DNA of 64,000 nucleotides from Rhodanobacter sp. ANJX3. Lineage in GTDB: Bacteria > Pseudomonadota > Gammaproteobacteria > Xanthomonadales > Rhodanobacteraceae. Positions 54,335 through 61,235 of this stretch are shown one piece after another. Made by a program: the position numbers and the translations under genes. The stretch is taken from contig NZ_JACHCM010000005.1 in NCBI RefSeq assembly GCF_014200755.1, positions 62,001 to 126,000 of the forward strand, given 5' to 3'. Each line of letters opens with the position of its first letter. Within the stretch, counting starts at the first letter, position 1. The notes under the pieces were generated by a model. That model was given only the letters and a program-made list of their open reading frames with translations. It was not told the DNA's origin and did not search any database.

Positions 54335-55390
54335 TCAGTCCCGATCCCTCTGGCCACGATGCCCGTGCGGCCGCTCGATCGGACGGCCGCCGCGCTGGCG
54401 ACGCAGCCTGGCCTCGAGCGTCGCCGCCTGCTCCTCGCGCTCGTCGTGCAGCTTGAGGTAGTTGCGCCAGCGTTCGGGCGTCAGCTCCCCAGTATCCAGT
54501 GCCACCTGAATCGCGCAGCCCGGTTCGCTGCCGTGACCGCAGTCGGCGAAGCGGCAGGCCTCGGCCAGCACTTCGATATCGGCGAACAGGTCGAGGTTTT
54601 CCTCGCCGGTAAGCTTCAGTTCGCGCATGCCGGGCGTGTCGATCAGGCAGCCGCCGCTGGGCAGCTGCAGCAGCGCGCGATGCGTGGTGGTGTGACGGCC
54701 GCGGCTGTCGTGCGTTCGCACTGCGGCGGTCGCCATGCGGTCGGCGCCGAGCAGGGTGTTGGTGAGCGTGGATTTGCCCGCGCCGGACGAGCCCACCAGC
54801 ACCGCGCTGTCGCCCGGCTTCAGGTACTGCGCCAGCAGCGCTACGCTCGCCGGATCCTTGCTGTTGAGCGGATGGATCGGCGTGCTGTCCGGCAGGCGCG
54901 CGCGCAGGGCGTCGATCTGCTCCTGCGCGTCGTCGCGGGTATCGAGCTTGCTCAGCAGCACCACCGGCTGGGCCCCGGAATCCTCCGTCAGCGACAGATA
55001 GCGTTCGATACGCGCCGGATTGAAATCGCCGTCCAGTCCGGTGAGTACCATCACATAGTCAATGTTGGTCGCGATGATCTGCCGCTCGTAGCGCTCGCCC
55101 GCCGCCGCGCGCGACAGTACGGTACGTCGCGGCGACACGCTGACGATATGCGGCGGCGTGCCGTCGGCCACTTCGACGAAATCGCCCACGGCGGGCCGCT
55201 CGCCCGGATCGATGCCGCGCTTGAGAAAGCGGCCGTCGGGCTGGGCGCCGAACAGCGTTTCGCCGTCGTGCAGCTCGTAGCCGGCCCGATGCTGCGCGAC
55301 CACGCGGGCCAGCCGCCGACCTTCGCCGGGCAGCGTGTCGCCACGCCAGCCTATGCGTCGCAGGCGTTCGATCGATTCGGCATCACTCAT
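54335..55390 (-). CDS. rsgA: Ribosome small subunit-dependent GTPase RsgA
   Basis: 351 residues. OB-fold N-terminal domain (about 35-100), circularly permuted GTPase (G4-like LSKLD, then G1 GSSGAGKST, G3 DTPGMREL) and C-terminal zinc knuckle CRFADCGHGSEPGC. It assists late 30S ribosome maturation and is stimulated by the 30S subunit. The G4 motif is SKLD rather than the usual NKxD, a change in the base-specificity loop. ATG 55390. It converges with the mannitol operon and is divergent from the aminotransferase. Confidence 0.93.
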   Translation of the reverse strand: MSDAESIERLRRIGWRGDTLPGEGRRLARVVAQHRAGYELHDGETLFGAQPDGRFLKRGIDPGERPAVGDFVEVADGTPPHIVSVSPRRTVLSRAAAGERYERQIIATNIDYVMVLTGLDGDFNPARIERYLSLTEDSGAQPVVLLSKLDTRDDAQEQIDALRARLPDSTPIHPLNSKDPASVALLAQYLKPGDSAVLVGSSGAGKSTLTNTLLGADRMATAAVRTHDSRGRHTTTHRALLQLPSGGCLIDTPGMRELKLTGEENLDLFADIEVLAEACRFADCGHGSEPGCAIQVALDTGELTPERWRNYLKLHDEREEQAATLEARLRRQRGGRPIERPHGHRGQRDRD

Positions 55391-55547
55391 GGGGGAGATC
55401 TGGCTTCACGGGTGTCCTGATTATGCCCTGCCTTGCCATGGCCCGTCCGTGAACCGCGATTTGCCTCGGCTTCGCCAGAATCCAGCTCGCGCCCAACGGC
55501 GAGGCACTGCTAGCATCGCCGTTTCGGCCAAGGCGCCGGCAGTTGCG

Positions 55548-56840
55548 ATGAAGGATGCGGCGTTGGCTTCGAAGACAGACGGCTCAATCACACCCGGCGC
55601 CATTGTGCCCAGTTCTCACCTGGCCGAGGTGCGTTACGAGATTCGCGGCGCACTGACGCGCCGCGCGCGCGACATGGAAGCGGCCGGCCAGGAAATCATC
55701 AAGCTCAATATCGGCAACCTCAGCCGCTACGGCTTCGAGACACCACCGAATCTGCGCGGGGCCATCGCCAGCCATCTGCATGAAAGCGAAGGCTACGGCC
55801 ACGAGCAGGGCCTGGAGATGGCGCGCGACGCCATCGCCGCCCAGCAGCGCGCCCGTGGTGCACGCCACGTCGACCCGGAGCGCATCTTCATCGGCAACGG
55901 CGTCAGCGAGCTGATCGACATCAGCCTGCGCGCCCTGCTGCAGTCCGATGACGAAGTGCTGCTGCCAAGCCCGGACTATCCGCTGTGGAGCGCCGCGACA
56001 ATCTTGAACGGCGGCCGGCCGCGCTATTACCGCTGCACCGCGGCCAACGGCCACCTGCCCGACCCCGACGAAGTCGAGGCGCTGATCACGCCGCGCACCC
56101 GTGCGCTGGTGTTGATCAACCCGAACAACCCGACGGGTGCGGTATACCCGCCCGCGCTGTTGGAGCGGCTGGTGGCTGTAGCCGCACGGCATCGCCTGCT
56201 GCTGCTGTGCGACGAGATCTACGACCAGATCCTTTACGACGATGCGGTGTTCCAGCCGCTGGCCGCCGTGTCCGCGGAGCTGCCGTGCATCAGCTTCGGT
56301 GGCCTGAGCAAGGTGCATCGCGCCTGCGGCTATCGGGTCGGCTGGATGAGCCTGTCGGGCGATCCGCGGCTTACATCGGCCTACCGCGACGCCCTGCAAC
56401 TGCTCGCCGCGCTGCGCCTGTGCGCCAACGTCACCGCACAATGGGCGGTGATTCCGGCGCTGCAGGACGCGCCGACGATCGGAGGCCTGACCGCGCCCGG
56501 CGGTCGGCTGCACGATGCGCGCCAGGCCGTGATCGACGGCGTCGCTCGCAGCGATTATCTCGACATGGTGATACCCGGTGGCGCGCTGTATGCATTTCCG
56601 CACATTCGCGCCAGCCGCATCGCCAGCTTCGACGACAACGCTTTCGCCCTTCGCCTGCTGGAAGAGGAATCGGTGCTGGTGGTGCCCGGCTCCAGCTTCA
56701 ACGTCGCGGCAAGTCGACACATCCGTCTGACCCTGTTGCCGCAACCTGCACAACTGCGCGAGGTGTTCGTGCGTATGGAGCGGGTACTGGCGCGCATGGC
56801 GGACAAGCTGCCATTGCGCCCGGTGGCGGCAGTCGCGTGA
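55548..56840 (+). CDS. alaA: AlaA-like alanine/aromatic aminotransferase
   Basis: 430 residues with the fold type I PLP enzyme signatures: LNIGNLSRYGFETPPNLR at the N-terminus, IFIGNGVSELIDISLRALL, LINPNNPTGAVYPPALLERL, CDEIYDQILYDD and GGLSKVHRACGYRVGWM (PLP lysine in SK). The order and wording match E. coli AlaA (alanine-pyruvate transaminase) closely. It adds a roughly 25-residue N-terminal extension. ATG 55548 is chosen because upstream in-frame sequence is not conserved; its ribosome site is weak. It is in the same direction as the SGNH, LpxH and Grx genes. Confidence 0.85.
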   Translation: MKDAALASKTDGSITPGAIVPSSHLAEVRYEIRGALTRRARDMEAAGQEIIKLNIGNLSRYGFETPPNLRGAIASHLHESEGYGHEQGLEMARDAIAAQQRARGARHVDPERIFIGNGVSELIDISLRALLQSDDEVLLPSPDYPLWSAATILNGGRPRYYRCTAANGHLPDPDEVEALITPRTRALVLINPNNPTGAVYPPALLERLVAVAARHRLLLLCDEIYDQILYDDAVFQPLAAVSAELPCISFGGLSKVHRACGYRVGWMSLSGDPRLTSAYRDALQLLAALRLCANVTAQWAVIPALQDAPTIGGLTAPGGRLHDARQAVIDGVARSDYLDMVIPGGALYAFPHIRASRIASFDDNAFALRLLEEESVLVVPGSSFNVAASRHIRLTLLPQPAQLREVFVRMERVLARMADKLPLRPVAAVA

Positions 56841-56901
56841 ACCAGACTGCCGCCGGCACGCGCCAAGCCGGTCCAAACTACCGCTATCGATCCATCTCGC
56901 C

Positions 56902-57525
56902 ATGATGCCTGTTGCCCCATCGCTTCATTATCTCGCGCTAGGTGACTCCTACACGATCGGCGAGTCGGTGCCGGCCGCCTATCGGTGGCCGGCGCAACTC
57001 GTCCAGCAGCTGCGCCGGCGCGGTATCGTCATTGACGACCCGCGCCTCGTAGCGGTCACCGGCTGGACCACCGATGAGCTCGCCACCGGCATGGATCAGG
57101 CGAGTCTCACCACCAGCTACGATCTGGTGACCTTGCTGATCGGCGTCAATGACGAGTATCGGGGACGCCCGGCGGGTGCCTACCGCCCCGCCTTTGCCGC
57201 ACTGCTGCAGCGTGCCATCCAGTTGGCAGGGCATCGGCCATACCGCGTCGTGGTGGTATCGATTCCAGACTGGGGCACCACGCCGTTTGCGCAGAACGAT
57301 AAGCGCGGCGTCAGACGCATCGCCGACGAGCTGGACGTCTATAACGCTATCGCACGCGACGAAACATCGCGCGCCGGCGCCCGTTGGGTCGACATCACCG
57401 TCATATCGCGCCAGCACGCCGATCTGGTCGCCGGCGACGGGCTCCATCCTTCCTCCGCCCAATACACGCTGTGGCTGCAGGCGATCCTGCCGGTGGTGGT
57501 CCAGGCTCTGCGCACCCGCGAGTAA
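56902..57525 (+). CDS. SGNH/GDSL hydrolase
   Basis: 207 residues. The catalytic blocks are GDSYT (Ser16), GVND in LLIGVNDEYRG and DGLHPS near the C-terminus (Asp-His). It has no signal peptide, so it appears cytoplasmic. Members hydrolyse esters, thioesters or sugar acetyl groups; the substrate cannot be read from sequence. It follows the aminotransferase by 61 nt. ATG 56902, with a second ATG directly after. Confidence 0.85.
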   Translation: MMPVAPSLHYLALGDSYTIGESVPAAYRWPAQLVQQLRRRGIVIDDPRLVAVTGWTTDELATGMDQASLTTSYDLVTLLIGVNDEYRGRPAGAYRPAFAALLQRAIQLAGHRPYRVVVVSIPDWGTTPFAQNDKRGVRRIADELDVYNAIARDETSRAGARWVDITVISRQHADLVAGDGLHPSSAQYTLWLQAILPVVVQALRTRE

Positions 57526-57640
57526 GGTGCTGCCGTTTCGCGCCGGCGGCTTTCGCGCAACACCACTGCAACCATTTCGCCACGCCACGGTGACCTGAAG
57601 GCCCGACACTGAGCACCCGGTAACTACCGGAGTCCTCGTC

Positions 57641-58498
57641 ATGGCGAACTTCATCTGCCGCAGCGCCTTCATCTCCGACGTGCACCTGGGCACGCCCGAC
57701 TGCAAGGCGAGCTACCTGCTCGACTTTCTGCGCAAGCTGCGCTGCGAAAAGCTCTATCTGGTCGGCGACATCATCGACATGGAGGCGCTGACCCGCCGAC
57801 ACTGGTGGCATGCCGACCATACGGCGGTGCTGTCCGAAATCATGGCCATGGCCCGGCGCGGCGTCGACGTCACCTATATACCCGGCAACCACGACTGCCC
57901 GGTCCGTGGCATGGCGGGCCAAACCATCGGCGGTGTGAAGATTCGCCTCGATGCGATCCACGAGGGTGCGGACGGCCGCCGCTATCACGTCAGTCACGGC
58001 GACGAGTTCGATCCCGAGCAGGTCGGCCGCGGCTGGATGATGCATCTGGGCGAAGCGATGCATCGGTTCATCTGCTGGAGCAACCGTCGCCTGCACGGCA
58101 TGCGGCGACGGCTGGAACTGCCCTACGTGCCGCTGTCGATCATCATCAAGTCGCACATCGGCAAGGCGCTGGCATATATCCGCGCCTACGAGGATCGCGT
58201 GGCCGTCGATGCCGCCGAGCGCGGCTTCGACGGCCATATCTGCGGCCACATCCACTACGGTCAGGTACGCGAGATCGGTGGTGTGCTCTATCTCAACGAC
58301 GGCGACTGGGTCGAGCACTGCACTGCGCTGACCGAGGATCACACCGGTGCGATGGAGCTGATCCACTGGAGCGAACAGCCCACGGCGCTGGGCCGCGCCA
58401 GCCGGGAGCTGCTGATGCCCTCACCCACCGCTGCACTCGCGCTGGCCCCGCTGGCGGCACGCCGGCGCAGTCTGGAGCAGCTTCGGCCGGCGGCCTGA
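57641..58498 (+). CDS. LpxH-like metallophosphoesterase (UDP-2,3-diacylglucosamine hydrolase family)
   Basis: 285 residues. Di-metal motifs of calcineurin-like phosphoesterases are present: SDVHLG (Asp, His), GDIIDM, GNHD, HGDEFD and GHIH. The closest wording is to LpxH-type lipid A enzymes (HGDEFDPEQVG, ICGHIHYGQ). The C-terminal Ala/Arg-rich tail is longer than in E. coli LpxH (240 residues). A standard LpxH may exist elsewhere, so this could be an LpxH2-type paralogue with a related substrate. Confidence 0.78.
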   Translation: MANFICRSAFISDVHLGTPDCKASYLLDFLRKLRCEKLYLVGDIIDMEALTRRHWWHADHTAVLSEIMAMARRGVDVTYIPGNHDCPVRGMAGQTIGGVKIRLDAIHEGADGRRYHVSHGDEFDPEQVGRGWMMHLGEAMHRFICWSNRRLHGMRRRLELPYVPLSIIIKSHIGKALAYIRAYEDRVAVDAAERGFDGHICGHIHYGQVREIGGVLYLNDGDWVEHCTALTEDHTGAMELIHWSEQPTALGRASRELLMPSPTAALALAPLAARRRSLEQLRPAA

Positions 58499-58606
58499 AA
58501 CCAACCAGGCTGCCGCAGAAAGGCCGGCTTGACCCCGTCTTTTTGCTTGAACCTGCTGCGCAGCGGCGCCATGTGGGATCATTGACCTCTCTACCGGAGT
58601 CCTCCC

Positions 58607-59506
58607 ATGTCCCTCGACAGCGCCACCCGCGAACGTATCGAAACCGTGCTCAAGGATCACCGCGTGGTGCTCTTCATGAAGGGCGACCGCCGTCAGCCGC
58701 AGTGCGGCTTTTCCGCCGCGGCCACCAACATGCTCAACGAGCTGCTGCCGGACTACCACACGATCAACGTGCTGGAAGACCCGGAAATCCGCGAGGGCAT
58801 CAAGGCCTACGGCGAATGGCCGACCATTCCGCAGCTGTATGTCGAAGGCGAACTGATCGGCGGCGCCGACATCATCCGCCAGCTCTATACCAGCGGCGAG
58901 CTGCATGAGCTGTTCGGCGCGGCCAAGCCCGACCGCACGCCGCCGGAAATCACCATCACCGATGCCGCGGCCGAGGCGATCCGCCAGGGCACGGCCAATG
59001 CGCAGGGCGTAGCGCTGCATCTTGAAATCGGCCCCGACCACAGCGCCGGTTTCCAGCTCGCGCCGGCCGGCGAGCACGACATCGTGGCGCACAGCAACGG
59101 CCTCGAGGTGCATTTCGATCCCGCCAGCGCCCAACGCGCCAAAGGCATCGTGATCGACTGGGTGTCCACCGTGCAGGGCGAAGGCCTGAGCCTGAAATTT
59201 CCGGGCCCGCAGGAAATCAAATCGCTTACCGTGCAGGAGCTCAAGGCCCGACTGGCCGCTGGCGACGTCACCCTGATCGACGTGCGCCCTGCCCACAACC
59301 GCGCCGCCGTTCCGCCGTTGCCGCAGGCACGTGTGCTGGACGACGAAGGGTACGAGCGCCTCGCCGCCCTGCCCAAGGACACGGCGCTGGCCTTTATCTG
59401 CAACGTCGGCATCTCCAGCCAGAGCATGGCTGAACGATTCGCTGCGCACGGTTTCAGCAACGTATACAACGTGGCGGGCGGCATGGAGGCGTGGCATTCG
59501 GCCTGA
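58607..59506 (+). CDS. grxD: Grx4-type monothiol glutaredoxin fused to A-type-like and rhodanese-like domains
   Basis: 299 residues in three parts. Residues 1-105 are a CGFS monothiol glutaredoxin (Cys33), an iron-sulfur cluster carrier. Residues about 112-195 resemble an A-type (IscA/ErpA) scaffold (ITITDAAAEAIRQ) but lack its three conserved cysteines. Residues about 205-299 are rhodanese-like, with the loop ICNVGISSQSM (Cys265) where an active rhodanese has CxxGxRS. The fusion is known in gammaproteobacteria. Cluster delivery with sulfur or persulfide sensing is an inference. A ribosome site (GGAGT) precedes ATG 58607. Confidence 0.88.
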   Translation: MSLDSATRERIETVLKDHRVVLFMKGDRRQPQCGFSAAATNMLNELLPDYHTINVLEDPEIREGIKAYGEWPTIPQLYVEGELIGGADIIRQLYTSGELHELFGAAKPDRTPPEITITDAAAEAIRQGTANAQGVALHLEIGPDHSAGFQLAPAGEHDIVAHSNGLEVHFDPASAQRAKGIVIDWVSTVQGEGLSLKFPGPQEIKSLTVQELKARLAAGDVTLIDVRPAHNRAAVPPLPQARVLDDEGYERLAALPKDTALAFICNVGISSQSMAERFAAHGFSNVYNVAGGMEAWHSA

Positions 59507-59524
59507 TCGGCCGATCCCAGCTGC

Positions 59525-61093
59525 ATGTCCGCACATCCGACCTCCACTCATATCAGCCAGTGGATGGCGGAAGCCGGCCGGGCGCTTGGCCAGGGCAAGC
59601 TGGATGACGCCGAGCGCCTGCTGAAGCAGGCGCTGGCGGCCAATCCGGTGCTGGCCGACGCGCGCTATCTTTACGGGATTACCTGCCTGATGCGCGGCCA
59701 AGCCGTCGAAGCCGTCGACTGGCTGCGCAAGGCCGTCGAGCAACGGCCCGCCGATGCCAATATGCGGACCTATCTGGGCTGCGCCCTGCACGATGCCGGC
59801 GCGTTCGACGAAGCGCTGATCCACCTGCGCCGCGCATGCGAACTGGCGCCGCAACAGGCCAAGCTCCGCTACAACCTCGGCAAGGCGCTGAAGGAACGCG
59901 GCCAACTGAGCGATGCCGACGAAGCCTTTCGCCACACACTGACATTGGATCCCCAACACGTGCTGGCCCGCCTCGGCGTGGCGGACATCGCCACCATGCA
60001 GGGCGACATCCCGGGCGCCGTGGCCGAATACCGGCACGTGCTGCGCCAGCAACCCGGACGCGCCGAAGCGTGGCATGGGCTGGCCAATCTCAAGACCGAG
60101 CCGCTCGGGCCGGCCGATATCGGCCTGATCCAACAAGCACTGGGTCAACCCAACCTGCCGCCCGACACGAGGGTCATGCTCGGTTTCAGCCTGTTCCGCG
60201 CGCTGGAAGACCAGCACGATTATGCCGGCGCTTTCGACGCGCTGCGCCAGGCCAACGCCGAAAAGCGACGGCAGGTGCAGTGGGACGCCGCCGCCGAGCA
60301 GGCGCAGATCGACCGCATCATCGAAGCGTTCCAGGGACGGCTGCCCGCGCCGCCGGATGCCACGCTGGGCAAGGAAGTCATTTTCATCGCCAGCATGCCG
60401 CGCTCGGGTTCCACCCTGGTCGAACACATCCTCGCCACCCATCCCGAGGTCGAGGGCGCCAACGAAATTGCCGATCTGCCGCAGGTCATCGAGGACGAAT
60501 CGCGCCGCCGCGGACAGCCGTTCCCGCAGTGGGTAACCGCCGCCACCGCCGACGATTGGCATCGACTGGGGCAGGATTACCTCACCCGCACCGCCCGCTG
60601 GCGCGAACGACGCCCGCGCTTCACCGACAAAAACGTCGTCAACTGGCCGCTGCTGGGCGCCGCACGCCTGATGCTGCCCGGCGCAAAAATCATTCAATGC
60701 CACCGCGATCCGGTGGAGACGTGCTTCTCCGGCTATCGCCAGCTGTTCCGCGACGGCCTGCACTACAGCTACAACCTCGAAGAAATGGCCGAGCATTACC
60801 ACGACTACCAGCGCCTCAGCGCGTTCTGGCTCACGCGCCACCCGCAACACGTGCTGGATTTCCCCTACGAAATTCTGGTGCAGCAACCCGAACCCCAGAT
60901 ACGTCGCCTGCTCGCCTTTTGCGACCTGACCTTCGACGCCGCCTGCCTCACACCTCACCACACCAAACGCGAAGTGCTCAGTACCGCCAGCGCAGCGCAG
61001 GTGCGCGAACCGATCCGTGCGGATACGGCGCATAGCGCACCGTATTTGGAGTGGCTGCAGCCGTTGCGGCAGCGGCTGTCGAAACAGACATAG
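59525..61093 (+). CDS. TPR-repeat sulfotransferase
   Basis: 522 residues. The N-terminal half has five to six tetratricopeptide repeats (for example LDDAERLLKQALAANPVLAD, AEAVDWLRKAVEQRPADAN-like helices). The C-terminal half (about 285-522) is a sulfotransferase-like domain: 5'-phosphosulfate loop FIASMPRSGSTLVEHILAT and 3'-phosphate loop CHRDPVETCFSGYRQLF. It probably transfers sulfo groups from PAPS to a protein or glycan acceptor bound by the repeats. It follows the Grx4 gene by 18 nt, so the two are co-transcribed. A terminator follows. Confidence 0.85.
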   Translation: MSAHPTSTHISQWMAEAGRALGQGKLDDAERLLKQALAANPVLADARYLYGITCLMRGQAVEAVDWLRKAVEQRPADANMRTYLGCALHDAGAFDEALIHLRRACELAPQQAKLRYNLGKALKERGQLSDADEAFRHTLTLDPQHVLARLGVADIATMQGDIPGAVAEYRHVLRQQPGRAEAWHGLANLKTEPLGPADIGLIQQALGQPNLPPDTRVMLGFSLFRALEDQHDYAGAFDALRQANAEKRRQVQWDAAAEQAQIDRIIEAFQGRLPAPPDATLGKEVIFIASMPRSGSTLVEHILATHPEVEGANEIADLPQVIEDESRRRGQPFPQWVTAATADDWHRLGQDYLTRTARWRERRPRFTDKNVVNWPLLGAARLMLPGAKIIQCHRDPVETCFSGYRQLFRDGLHYSYNLEEMAEHYHDYQRLSAFWLTRHPQHVLDFPYEILVQQPEPQIRRLLAFCDLTFDAACLTPHHTKREVLSTASAAQVREPIRADTAHSAPYLEWLQPLRQRLSKQT

Positions 61094-61142
61094 CGCATCG
61101 CACGACCCGGTTTTTCGCGATCATTGGCATCAACTCAATCAC

Positions 61143-61176
61143 AAAAAAAGCCGCCGGCTACCCGGCGACTTTTTTG
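61143..61176. terminator. Terminator between the TPR-sulfotransferase and the TonB receptor
   Basis: An A-run, the stem CGCCGG (61152-61157) / CCGGCG (61162-61167) with a CTAC loop, and a T-run (61170-61175) form a bidirectional intrinsic terminator. It lies 50 nt past the sulfotransferase stop and 60 nt past the receptor stop on the other strand. Confidence 0.85.
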
Positions 61177-61235
61177 TTTTTTCGACTCTTTCCCATATGC
61201 CGCCGCGTACGACGGCGTGTGGTTGGACTATCGGT

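Noticed and set aside
58421-61033. 870-codon open frame on the minus strand
   Set aside because: It is antisense to the Grx4 and TPR-sulfotransferase genes, which have intact domain motifs. The antisense product is His/Arg/Gly-rich, without ribosome site or motif, as expected from GC-rich shadow frames.
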